Part shown: positions 10,568 through 20,589 of the stretch, in pieces
Layout: each line of letters opens with the position of its first letter
Numbering within the stretch: the stretch's first letter is position 1
DNA from: Thermothelomyces thermophilus ATCC 42464
Taxonomy: Eukaryota; Ascomycota; Sordariomycetes; Sordariales; Chaetomiaceae
Direction: 5' to 3'
NCBI RefSeq assembly: GCF_000226095.1
Contig: NC_016472.1
Span: forward strand, 2,542,001-2,606,000
Length of the DNA stretch: 64,000 nucleotides
The notes under the pieces: model-generated
Database searches by the model: none
The model's input: the letters and a program-made list of their open reading frames with translations, nothing else
What the model was told of the DNA's origin: nothing
Made by a program: the position numbers and the translations under genes

Positions 10568-10694
10568 TTTGGATTGCTGATTTGGATTGCTGATTTGGAT
10601 TGCTGATTTGGATTGCTGATTTGGATTGCTGATTTGGATTGCTGATTTGGATTGCTGATTTGGATTGCTGATTTGGATTGCTGATTTGGATTGC
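10568..10694 (+). repeat. Minisatellite of 13-bp units TTTGGATTGCTGA
   Basis: Nine exact 13-bp units (10568-10684) plus a 10-nt partial unit, with no substitutions among them. Lies about 165 bp after the stop codon of the Prm10-like gene, probably in its 3' UTR. There are no spacers, so it is not a CRISPR-like array. Confidence 0.97.
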
Positions 10695-10819
10695 GTGCCG
10701 CGGTGGAAAAAAAGGTTCTGTTCGGTTCTTGCTGCATCATCTCATCGGGTTGGGATAGAATGGGAAAAACACATAGCGAAGCGGCGTTTTTACGATATAC
10801 ATTCATATAGACAACATTG

Positions 10820-10888
10820 CTTATTTTTTTATGTTTTTTATGTTTTTTATTTTTTATTTTTTTTATTTTTTATTTTTTATTTTTTATT

Positions 10889-10921
<33 letters not shown>

Positions 10922-11123
10922 ATTTTTTATTTTTTATTTTTTATTTTTTATTTTTTATTTTTTATTTTTTATTTTTTATTTTTTATTTTTTATTTTTTAT
11001 TTTTTATTTTTTATTTTTTATTTTTTATTTTTTATTTTTTTATTTTTATTTTTTATTTTTTATTTTTTATTTTTTATTTTTTATTTTTTATTTTTTATTT
11101 TTTATTTTTTATTTTTTATTTAT
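10820..11123. repeat. Heptanucleotide microsatellite (ATTTTTT)n, about 300 bp
   Basis: About 40 tandem 7-nt units of A plus six T on the + strand, with a few 8-10-nt and 6-nt variants and two ATGTTTTTT units at the left end. All three + frames stay open and read as Phe/Leu/Ile/Tyr polymers, an artefact of period 7. On the minus strand each junction reads AATAAA, so minus-strand RNA would carry dozens of canonical poly(A) signals. Located between the convergent Prm10-like and RPD3 genes. Confidence 0.97.
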
Positions 11124-11823
11124 CTTTTTTTGGTTTCCCTAGCAGAATTAAGCATGGGATAGATTTCGGACACATAAGAGACAAAACCAGGGGTAATAGA
11201 GACGTGGTCGTAAAGGCGACAAACACAACTCGGGGAGACCTTGCAACGCGACGACAAAGACAGGGCTGGGATCAGGGGAGAGCACAGGAACAGCCAAGCA
11301 ACTGTCATGTCTGGACGACCACTCTCGCATGAGGCAGCGTAGATTTGATGCTGTCGTTTTAGGAAGCTTGAGCTGAAGTTGGACCTTACCCTAGACAAAA
11401 TCTCGAGTTAGTGACATTCAGTCACTATAGTATGAGCTAGTTTGATGACAACCTCGCGAGTCAAAGCGCCGTTCCAAAACTGTCGATGACTCGTACCGTC
11501 AACCAAGTGGATGTGTGGTCAGTTTGTTGTGGACCTCTCTCAGTTGCGCTCTTTACGGCGGGGAACGGCCACTGAGACAAGGCAGCTGAGGTGGAAATAC
11601 ACAGGAGTTCATGAAGCGAAGGGAGAAGCGAAGGCAGCCGCAGACGTGAAAAGCATCCCATAATGGTATAATGCAAGGTTGTTAGCTAAAGACAGAAACA
11701 CCGATCCGAAATGCAAACCCAAAGCCGCCGAATCCTGCTCCGATTCCTGCCTTCCTAAAACGCCGTCGCAAAACCACCTTACGTGACTGATGTATACACA
11801 TCGGCTGCAGCGGGGCGCCGAAC
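11124..11823. other. Intergenic, probable RPD3 3' UTR and terminator
   Basis: 700 bp downstream of the RPD3 stop codon (minus strand). No gene recognised. Short frames on both strands have no domain. Confidence 0.5.
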
Positions 11824-14519
11824 CTAGGCCTTAGCCTCCTCACCATCCTCTTTCTTCTCGGCGGCGGCGGCGGCGGCGGCGGCATTGTCGCCGGAGGTCT
11901 CGACAGCCGGAGTCTCCTCGGCCGGCTTGGCTTCGGTTTTGCCGACAGCCTCCGGAGAGGCGGAGGTGCGAGACTTCGTGGCGGGAGCTTCGCCCTCCTC
12001 GGCAGCCTTGGCCGTGCTCTCCGGAGCAGGGCTCTTGGCCGGCTCCGCCTCAGCCGCCGTGATACCCTCAACCTCTTCGCGCTTAATGGCGGTTTCGGCT
12101 TCCTTGTCCTCAGCAGGGGCAGCCTCAGTCATATCGATGTCGCCATCACCGTCAGTCTTCGCCTTCTCGGTGTCCGCAGGCTTCTCGGAGGCATCAGGAT
12201 TCGGCGCCTCCGTCTGGGCAGCCTCGGTCGATGCCTCAGCCATTGTCTCGTCAATCATGGTGTCGTCGTTATCGGCAGCCGGTTCAGCGGCAGGCTCCGG
12301 GGGGGTAGCAACACCGCTGTCAATCTCCATGGTATCGTCATCTTTAGTGGTGTTGCGGAACGTGGTCTCCTGGCGAGAACGACCGTTGGCCTTGTAGACG
12401 CCATTGGCGCGAGCGATGTCCTCATCGTCAGACTCCTCAAACTCGTCCTGGCGTTGCACGCGCTTCTCCCACTGGCGCTGGGTCACGCGGACATCCGGGT
12501 TCTCATCCTCGTCGCGGTCATCAAGCTCAGCCTCCTGCTCGTCGGTCATGCCCATGCTCTGGCGAGGGACATCCTGCATCTGAACAGAGGGAGCATGGGC
12601 GGTTTTCTTGAGATTCTCGATGACCGCAATCTTGATCTTCTCCAGGTACTCAGGACTGTTCGCATTCTCCATGTTGGACGCCCTCACATCGAGCTCGTAA
12701 TCAGGCCCATAGTACTGCGACAGTCAGCGTCAAGTACGACAGGTGATCTAGACGACTAGACTTACGTTGTAATACTCGTTGTAGGGAAGGACCGGGTCCA
12801 TCTCCACACCAACCAGCCGGCCCGTTTCGTAAGCCCATGTGCGGGCAACGTTGCGCATGGTGTAGCCACCGCCGCCGAGGACCAGAGTAGGCAGACCAAA
12901 ACTGCGGACAAAGTTGACGCAGTTGGCATGGCCACGCATGCTCAGGTTGAAGCAGCCCAAACGGTCGCCGGACAGACTGTCGCCGCCACACTGCAAAACG
13001 ACTGCTTCGGGCTGATAGTATTTCATGACCGCTTCGATGACAGGCTCGAAGATGGTCCGGTACGTGACGTCGTCAATGCCGTCTCTCAGGGGAAAGTTGA
13101 CAGCATAGTGCTTGCCATTGCCAATGCCGATATCGCGGAGCTCACCGGTGCCGGGGAAGTATTCGCCATACTTGTGGAACGAGACTGTCATGACACGGTC
13201 GGTCGTGTAGAAAGCTTCCTCGACGCCATCGCCATGGTGAACATCAATGTCGACGTAGAGCACGCGTTTCTTGAAACGGAGTAACTCGAGAATGGCGAGC
13301 ACAATATCTGTAGATGGAGGGATTAGCTTGAGTTGCCTGCAATCGACTTTCACAAAGCTGTCACCACGAGCACGTACCATTCACGTAGCAGAACCCGCTG
13401 GCTTCGCTCTTCTTGGCGTGATGCAGACCGCCGGCCCAGTTGATTGCAATGTCACACTTTTCGCGATTGAGACGAGCAGCGCCTTCCATGCTGCCGCCGG
13501 CGCTGATGCCGCAGAATTCAAACAGGCCGTCAAAGACCGGGCAGTCATCGCCGACATTGTATTTGCCTTGCTCCCGCATGAAGCTGTCCATATTGTCCGG
13601 GGTAACTTTCTGCAAGAATTCGATGTATTCATCGGTGTGGAACTGCGTCATCTCCGACGTGACTGCAGGCTTAGCCCGCTGTTGCGAAGCAAATTAAGAG
13701 AAAAAAAAAAGAGAACTTCGGTCAGCAATTGTGTGTGCCTGACGACAAGCACGGAGATGGACTTACGTAGATCTCGAGGAACTTGTAAACATCGTAATTC
13801 ATAACCAGGCTGTGCGCAAGACGAATACGGTGCGGCTTCATCGGATGGCCGGTCACGTAGGCATAGTTGCCAATGTCGGAGTCGTAAAAGTAAGCCACCC
13901 TCTTCTTGTCATTGTTGACAATGGTGTAAAGCGGTCGGGTGCGCTCGACCCCCGACATATCCGTGGTCCTCGGCATGGTGTTGGTGATGGCTGGTGTCTC
14001 GCTGGCAACAGTAGCAAAAGCGCTGTCGATGGCTTCGGTAATTCGGGTGTCGAGGTCGGCGGCGACCGCGTTCCAGGCAACGGGGTCGAAAAAAACCTGG
14101 CCGGGCCTTGGCTTTGTGTGCGAAGACTGCGGCGCGGGTCGACTCGTGCTCAGTTGGTTGCTATGCTGGTAGTTGTCACTCAGCAGGTCGCCGGAGCCGT
14201 TGTTGGAATTGTTGCCGGCGTCAAGGTCGGGTCTATTGTCAGCTTCGTTGTCGGAATTGCTACTCTCAGCTTCGTCGTCGGAATCGTGATCAGAATCGTC
14301 GTCCGACTCCGCCAGAGGTACACTCCGTCTGTGACGTTTAATTAAGTTCAAGCGAGGATAGACTCTCCAGGGCTCGTGGAGGGAAAGGCGTTCGTAGTAG
14401 TATTCTTCCTCGGAATCCGAGTGCGCTTCTGAGGAACCTGCCGAAATAGTAGAGTGGTTTGAGCGAGGAGAGCAGCCCTGCGCCGGCGAGGGCGAGGACG
14501 AGCTGGGCGAACCAGGCAT
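11824..14519 (-). CDS. RPD3: Class I histone deacetylase Rpd3
   Basis: Zn-dependent lysine deacetylase, the catalytic subunit of Rpd3/Sin3-type corepressors in the nucleus. Four exons (14519-13767, 13678-13378, 13307-12766, 12714-11824; introns of 88, 70 and 51 nt) give 828 aa. The core runs from about residue 200 ([28 protein letters not shown] is split-free) to ~500. It contains the catalytic His337/His338 (GGLHHAKK), the Zn ligands Asp373 and His375 ([11 protein letters not shown]), [13 protein letters not shown], and [13 protein letters not shown] with the third ligand. The C-terminal ~290 aa are acidic and Ala/Glu-rich with a poly-Ala tract just before the end. Long C-terminal tails are typical of filamentous-fungal Rpd3 proteins. 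The N-terminus has an unusual ~185-aa acidic Ser-rich extension. Alternative starts are ATGs at 13976 or 13958. Divergent from RPN11. Confidence 0.95.
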
Positions 14520-14994
14520 TTAGCGAGATCTTATCGCGTTCTTGACGCGGATTGGCTGGTTCAACGGGTGGTTCGTGCGCTGATGCTGGTAATTGGATCG
14601 GTTAATCTTCGGAGTTTTACATGCAAGGCTGTGATTCTGTGGGCAAGCTTCTGGTGGGGCGGTGAATGTGGGGCAAGGCCGTCGGATCATGAACGCACAG
14701 CGATGCACAAGCCGAGATTAGGTAATCCCGCTGCAGGCTGCCAGGGCTTTCGTCAACAACAGCTGCTGGCAGCTCCAGGTGCCAACGAGCGGCAGCGGCT
14801 ATCAGCTCCAGATCGCAACGAAACCACCACTCCTACCCACCTTCCCTTGCTTACCATCATTTCATCAAACAAGCCACAGGACTCCTAGGGCCGAGGGATA
14901 TTTACGCCAGCCATTTTCTATCTCGCGACTCGTCCAGCACACACACTTCGAGTCTACCCTCGTGCCCCTCTCGTCGCAATTCAATCCCGCAATC
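14520..14994. promoter_or_regulatory. Divergent promoter region between RPD3 and RPN11
   Basis: 475 bp separate the two start codons, which point away from each other, so both promoters must lie here (unless RPD3 starts internally). No named factor site is claimed. The CCACTCCTACCCACC pyrimidine-rich stretch (14826-14840) and the CCATTTTCTATCTCGCG region lie on the RPN11 side. Confidence 0.6.
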
Positions 14995-16159
14995 ATGGAG
15001 CGATTCAGGAACCTGTTGGGCGGTGGCATGAGCTTGGGAGGTGCTGCTCCGGGAACGGTATGTTGATGTGCATCGCCTCATTTCTAGCCGGTCTAGGTCT
15101 AGCACAGCATCGACTCACAAAGCCAAAATTGCAGGACAACACCAGCCTCATCGATAATTCCGAGACGGTCCACATCTCCTCCCTCGCCCTGCTCAAGATG
15201 CTTCGACATGGTCGCGCCGGTGTACCGATGGAAGTCATGGGCTTGATGCTGGGCGAATTCGTTGATGATTTCACCGTCCGCGTGGTGGACGTGTTTGCTA
15301 TGCCCCAGAGCGGTACTGGTGTCAGCGTAGAGGCCGTCGACCCGGTCTTCCAGATGAAGATGATGGACATGCTGCGGCAAACCGGCAGGTACGTTTCCAG
15401 ATGGCCAGCCCTCTTTGCTTGAATGAATTTTTTTTTTTTAACACGCGCTTCTATCTATCCAGACCCGAGTCCGTAGTTGGCTGGTACCACTCTCATCCAG
15501 GGTTTGGCTGCTGGCTGTCTTCAGTCGACATCAGCACACAACAAAGCTTCGAGCAGCTCACCCCTCGTGCGGTTGCTGTCGTCGTCGATCCGATTCAGTC
15601 AGTCAAGGGCAAAGTCGTCATTGATGCGTTCCGCCTCATCAACCCACAGACCCTGATGATGGGCCAAGAACCGCGCCAGACGACGTCCAATCTGGGTCAC
15701 TTGAACAAACCTTCGATTCAGGCGCTTATCCACGGCCTCAACCGCCACTACTACTCCATCGGGATCAACTACCGGAAGACGGCACTGGAGGAGAACATGC
15801 TGATGAACCTGCATAAGCACCCGTGGACGGATGCCCTGCAGATGGAAGACTTCCGGGCCGAGGGCCAGCGGACCAAGGAGCGGCTCCAGCGGCTCGTCAG
15901 CCTCGCCGAGGGGTACGAAAAGAGGGTCAAGGAAGAGACAGAGCTCACCAAGGAGCAATTAAAGACGCGCTACGTCGGCAAGCTGGATCCCAAGAAGCAC
16001 CTGGAGGATGTCGGGCAGCAGTTGATAGAGGACAATATCGTGGCCGTGTCGAGGCAGATGATCGACAAGGAAGCGACGATGGCGAAAAAGGAGGCGCCAG
16101 GCGGGCCGAACGGCCAGCCGAATGGCGACCAGATGGAGGTGGAGGAAGAGGAACTCTGA
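14995..16159 (+). CDS. RPN11: 26S proteasome lid deubiquitinase Rpn11 (JAMM metalloprotease)
   Basis: Removes ubiquitin chains en bloc from substrates engaged by the 19S regulatory particle. Three exons (14995-15057, 15135-15388, 15463-16159; introns of 77 and 74 nt) give 337 aa. The MPN+/JAMM signature is complete: Glu54 in [12 protein letters not shown], then His115, His117 and Asp128 in [17 protein letters not shown]. Each is offset by +6 from the yeast protein, reflecting a slightly longer Gly-rich N-terminus ([12 protein letters not shown]). The C-terminal helical region (residues ~230-300) and a short acidic tail (MEVEEEEL) follow. The ATG at 14995 is supported by the family-typical MERFRNLL start. 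Essential in yeast (family knowledge). Confidence 0.98.
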
Positions 16160-16581
16160 AATGAGGACAACTTCAGCATACCCTCGGGGCGAGCAGCAAT
16201 GACTTGGGGCGAGGCGTTGTATGACTAGGCGTTTTCGGGCAAAGCAAGGGGATCAAAGTGGGAACCCTTGTATACTGATGCATTCTGGGGCGCCATCGAC
16301 TGGCTGCTTTGATCCATTGCATATGTGCTTTGACATGAACCGGCATGATTGGCCATACCTGCCGGGCTGGTTCTGGTAAGTTCTCTGGAACATGCCCCTT
16401 TGTTCCCGACCCAAGCCGGCAGAAGAACCATCCACAAGCGGATTGTTTTCGAACCACTGTGTTTAGCTCATGCCCTTCATCCGCTTGTAAGGATATAAAT
16501 AAATGTTAGCCAAGACGGTTCAATCATTGCCGTATTCGATTCCTTGAGGTTACGCTCTATCCGATTCAGAGGTGTTCAAAC
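16160..16581. other. Intergenic, RPN11 3' end and promoter of the next gene
   Basis: 422 bp between tandem genes. A CAAGCGGATTG/CATCCGCTTG pair of short complementary sequences lies near 16434-16486. No RNA gene or further ORF is supported. Confidence 0.45.
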
Positions 16582-18195
16582 ATGTTGCGAGACATTCTCA
16601 GGAGGATAGCTTATGCACTCAGCCGGATGGCCTGCCCTAAGAAGGAACACCGCACGCCTCTGGACGACGGCTCGCCCTTTTTCTATGCCAGAGCAGCCCA
16701 GGAGACAGACATGGTCAAGCAGCCCGGGGTTGTCTCGGAAATGCGCTGTGCCGCCCTCTCGGATACAACAAGTAACCGTGATGTTGCAAGGCACGAAGGT
16801 GGTGTACTGCAGCGGTGCAGAGCCGTACATAATCCTATCCGTGACATGGAAGAAGCAGCGATCCGTACGTCCACCTCGGGAGAAATAAGCCTACCACGGC
16901 GGCGGACCAGAGAGGGGGACCCCGTAACAAGCATTCCCTACCCCCACCCACGACGACAACGACCACCACCACCACCACCACCACCACCACAAGACTCGGC
17001 CCCCAGCCCTCCCATCATCCGTTTCAGCTCCCCAGTAAGAACACCCCCTACCGCCGTGACCCTTCCAAGGAGGAGCAGAAGGACCAGAGCTACTACCGCC
17101 CTCCCGCGGCTCTCCAGCACCCCGCTGACCCCGGAGACGCTCAGGCCCCTCCTCGACAGCTTCGACCGGGCGCTCCACCACACCCACTACGCCGTGTGCG
17201 GGCACGCCGCCCTCGTGGTGTGGGGCTACCGCCCCGATTCCCCCGATTCCGCCGCCGCTGCCGCCGCCGCCGCCGCCACCTCAGCGAAGGGGAGGACGAC
17301 GACGACGAGGATGCCGGCGCACGTGAGCATCGTCTGCCCGGCGGCGGGGAGGCAGGCGATCCTGGGATGGGCGAGGGCGGTCGGGTGGGGGGTGTACGCG
17401 CCGGACGGGTCTGCGGCGGCGGCGGCGGCGGCGGCGGCGGCTTGGTCCAGTTCGTCTGGTAATGCTCCTCCCCTTCCTTCCTCTTCGTCTTCGTCTTCGT
17501 CTTCGTCTTCGTCTCCCCGTCCTGCCTCGTCATCGTCTCGGACTTTGGCTGGTGGCGGGGAGGTGATCGGCGTCCCCGTGCCCGGGTCCTCGCCGGCCGT
17601 CGTGGTGGCCTTCAGGCTGAGGACGGTGGAGGACGCGGTGTGGCACCGGCTGGAGAGGGTGCGGCCGCGCGACGTGGGACCGCCGTATGCCGCGTGGCCG
17701 GGGGAGAGGATGCGTAGTACGGGGGCGCAGGTGCTGGCCGTGCCGACGCTGCTGGACGAGGTCGCGCGGGCGTGGTACTCGTGCGCGGTGAGGCGCGCGG
17801 AGGTCGGTCGCGGGCGGGAGAGGTACGTCGCCGGCTTGCTCTTCTGGTTCCTGAGACGGCTGGCGGGGGATTGGGACGACGCCCAGCGCGGCAGGCGGAC
17901 AAGGGCCGGGTGGGAGTGGGAGTTGGAGTGGGAGTGGGAGCCGCTGACGCCGCGGGAGGTGCCGAACCTGACGTGCCGCAAGTTCTGGACCGCCTTCGTG
18001 GGCCAGTATCACGACGCCCGCGGCCTGCTGGCCAGCTGCGGGCTGTATCCGGTTGCGAGCGCTGCTGAAGAAGACGATGGCGACGGAAGGCCAAAGGCGT
18101 CACCCCCAAACTCACTGGTCCAGCTTCTGCGCCGTCTTGATAGTTCACGGCCCTCTCGAAGGGTGAAGCGGGAATTATGCTGTGACGTGCAGTGA
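16582..18195 (+). CDS. Hypothetical protein with low-complexity tracts
   Basis: I do not recognise this protein. The frame is open for 537 aa without an intron. The first ~90 aa look weak, and the ATG at about 16846 (MEEAAIRTSTSGE) is a plausible alternative start. Visible parts: a Pro run (residues ~127-136, CCA repeat), a conserved-looking core starting LRPLLDSFDRALHHTHYAVCGHAALVVWG, two Ala runs of 9 and 10 residues (GCC/GGC repeats), a Ser run of about 13 residues (TCGTCT repeats), and a second core half (VVVAFRLRTVEDAVWHRLERV ... VPTLLDEVARAWYSC). A WEWELEWEWE repeat from a GGGAGT hexamer comes next, followed by KFWTAFVGQYHDARGLL. The YAVCGHAALVVWG segment faintly recalls the start of nucleotidyltransferase-like folds, but no catalytic motif is evident. 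Convergent with the AA11-like gene. Confidence 0.6.
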   Translation: MLRDILRRIAYALSRMACPKKEHRTPLDDGSPFFYARAAQETDMVKQPGVVSEMRCAALSDTTSNRDVARHEGGVLQRCRAVHNPIRDMEEAAIRTSTSGEISLPRRRTREGDPVTSIPYPHPRRQRPPPPPPPPPQDSAPSPPIIRFSSPVRTPPTAVTLPRRSRRTRATTALPRLSSTPLTPETLRPLLDSFDRALHHTHYAVCGHAALVVWGYRPDSPDSAAAAAAAAATSAKGRTTTTRMPAHVSIVCPAAGRQAILGWARAVGWGVYAPDGSAAAAAAAAAAWSSSSGNAPPLPSSSSSSSSSSSSPRPASSSSRTLAGGGEVIGVPVPGSSPAVVVAFRLRTVEDAVWHRLERVRPRDVGPPYAAWPGERMRSTGAQVLAVPTLLDEVARAWYSCAVRRAEVGRGRERYVAGLLFWFLRRLAGDWDDAQRGRRTRAGWEWELEWEWEPLTPREVPNLTCRKFWTAFVGQYHDARGLLASCGLYPVASAAEEDDGDGRPKASPPNSLVQLLRRLDSSRPSRRVKRELCCDVQ

Positions 18196-18889
18196 AACTC
18201 GGAACCATATTTAATTACATATTTGTTTGATTGGTAAGTGAGTTCAGTCACTATCACTAGATTAGGGGAAAATAATAACTACGAGAGGTCGATCAACAGA
18301 CAGACAATAATGAATTAATATGCCAAGCTCGAAGGAGAGGAGGAGACGACCCCAACAGCCGTCACGATACACACACACACACACAAAGGAAGGGGGGGGG
18401 GGAGAGTGGAGAGAACTCGGGCAGAAAGCAAAAGACCAAGGCACCGGACACCATAGACGACGAGATCGACCGTCTCGGGATGGCTGTTTGTTATTCTTCT
18501 TATATATCCGCGGTGCTGTTTCTGGGGGAGGGGCTTGGACTCTTGGCCTCCACGTCAGGGTCACCTCCATCAGTCTGCCGTTGCATTTACGTGGCAGTAG
18601 ATCATGGTTTATTGCTGGTGAATGTTTACCTCAGATCTTTCCCTCTCGCTTCTTCAACTAGGGTCCGAACCCTTCAAAGGGTGGTGGCATGAGGCGAGAT
18701 AGCCTAGGTAAGATAACTCCGACTCGCTTACGGGAACGTGCTCGAAGCTTTCCTACCTATACTATAGGCGTATAGCCTATGACCATCTAATTAGCAGCTC
18801 GTCAGCCTCCGCCAGGTTCCTCCGGTCATTGCGACCACCATGCACATGGAAGCAGACCGTTTCAGGTCAAGGACCCTTCCGGAAACCCC
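18196..18889. other. Convergent intergenic region with microsatellite
   Basis: 694 bp between two convergent genes. It holds (AC)8 at 18369-18384 and a G11 run at 18392-18402. Open frames here have no domain. Confidence 0.5.
18369..18402 (+). repeat. (AC)8 dinucleotide repeat and G11 homopolymer
   Basis: Eight AC units (18369-18384), a short AAAGGAA spacer, then eleven G. Simple sequence, likely length-polymorphic. Confidence 0.95.
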
Positions 18890-20589
18890 TCACTGCGACT
18901 GGAGCACTTCGTCATCCTTCGGAATCCACACCATCCCGTCCTCCTCCTCCATCACAAGCACAGGGCGCATCAGCTTCCTGGACTCCCATCCGTGGCCACC
19001 ACCATGCTTAATACGGTCCTCCCCACCGTGCTCCCTCTTGACAACCTTGCCGTCTTCGCATTTAGTTCCGGCAGCCATCCGCTGGGGGACGGCCCAGCCC
19101 CAGTTGCACAGCCCGTATGTATCCTCGTCGAGGCAGACGAGCTCGCCGTGGGCGGCGCAGGCGACGGCCTGGTCGTCGGGCTTGTCGGCAGTGGGACGCG
19201 GCTGCGGGAGGACCGTTACGGTGCCGAGGTCGATGGACGTCGACGCGGCGACCTCGGTCGTCAGAGTGGACGGCAGCACCACCCAAGGAGAAGGAGGAGG
19301 GGTCGCGCTCGAGCGAGGCACGGAGCCGGGAGACCCGCTGACGGGCTCGTTGGTGTGCGTCTCGATTGCCGTGGTCGAGCTCTGATGATGATGCGTCGGC
19401 GAGGAGCGCGTCGAGCTGGCTGGGCAGCCGTCCTGGCTGACGGGAACAGACTCAAAGACCGGGACTGACTGGGCAGCGGGGATCTGGGAGCAGTAGCCCG
19501 ACGGTTTGTTCACAGGCTCGACCGGTTCCTGAAGGACAAGACCGTATTTGCCGGGGTTGGGGAAGTTGACAACCACCTTGTCGGCCCGGGTGCCCGTGAT
19601 GCAGTTGGGAACTTCCGGGTCGTTGGGATAGTTGGCGATGAAGATGTCCGGCAGTTCCTCTATCTCCTTCTCGTCGCCGGTGCCGCCGGTGATACTGATT
19701 GGAGCGCAGTTCCTAGAAAGGCGGGTGGTAAGAAAGAGAGAATAAAAAAGGAAAGAAGAATAAAAAAGTCATCAGCTCAATGATGATAAACCACTCACAT
19801 GTACATCTCCTTGTTGCCCAGCTTGTTGAACCAAGTCCAAGCGAAAGTGGCCGGGCCGTTCTTGAGGCTGTCCAAGCAGGCAGTGTTAGCACCGAAAACG
19901 AGGGATGATTGCCAAGTAATTAATTATATGGGCATATATTGGTCGATAGGTACTCACAACTTGGGAATGGGAACCATGAACTGGCGAATGCAGTCAATGC
20001 CAGAGTCGTTGCCGCAGTGCTGGCTATCCTGGCGCATGTTCTTGTCCATGGCGACCGGCGCGAGATTGTGAGTCTCGTCCGTGAAGACGGCAGGGCAGCC
20101 GCCGATGATGCTGTAGATGGTCTTGAACTTGGCCGACTTGTTCCAGTCGCCGCCGTTGACGGGCTCGTCGTAGGTGATGCTGAACTGGCAAGATCCGCCG
20201 CCATGCTGGCCGCCGCTGCCCAGAGATGTCAGTTCTTTCGCTTCCGGAACTCGACCGCGTCTTGAGAGGGGAAAAAGAAAAGAAGAGAAGAGAAGAGAAG
20301 AGAACAAAGGTCGAGAGGGAGAGAAAATGAATGCGGACTCCCAATCGACTTACCCAGTAAAGTTCACCAGAGTCGAGCCGCCAGCCTCAACCAAAGTACG
20401 GGTGGTAAACCCGTACTGGTTGTGGCAGGGGAACGGATAGGAATCGCCGCTAAGGGGGTCGACTTGAAGCAGCGGTTGGATGTTCAGGTTGTACGGGGTC
20501 GGCGAATTCATAATCATGTGGCCGCTGGCTCCGCCGATGAGGAGTATCGCGACTCTGCCGGTCAGCGAGAAGACTGACGGCATCATCAT
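18890..20589 (-). CDS. AA11-like lytic polysaccharide monooxygenase with C-terminal module
   Basis: Secreted copper enzyme. AA11 members oxidatively cleave chitin (family knowledge). Four exons (20589-20354, 20215-19958, 19867-19799, 19712-18890; introns of 138, 90 and 86 nt) give 461 aa. The frame extends further upstream, but MMMPSVFS is chosen because it gives a clean signal peptide ending GGASG. That leaves His24 as mature residue 1, as the copper histidine brace requires. The second His is His83 (GGQHGGGSC), mature position 60. The [20 protein letters not shown] motif carries the likely axial Tyr187. Then come a Ser/Thr/Pro-rich linker and a Cys-containing C-terminal module (ACAAHGELVCLDE, YGLCNWGWAV, AAGTKCEDG), which resembles the X278-type domain found on some AA11 enzymes. 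Family call is from motifs only. Confidence 0.85.

Noticed and set aside
10568-10694. Regular repeat array resembling CRISPR
   Set aside because: The 13-bp units are directly contiguous with no spacers, and the genome is eukaryotic.
10665-11332. Three overlapping + strand ORFs encoding Phe/Leu/Ile/Tyr-rich, membrane-like proteins
   Set aside because: They are translations of the (ATTTTTT)n microsatellite in all three frames. Period 7 keeps every frame open.
11885-12397. 170-codon ORF antisense to the RPD3 C-terminal tail
   Set aside because: Ala/Ser-rich complement of the low-complexity Glu/Ala tail of Rpd3, with no independent features.
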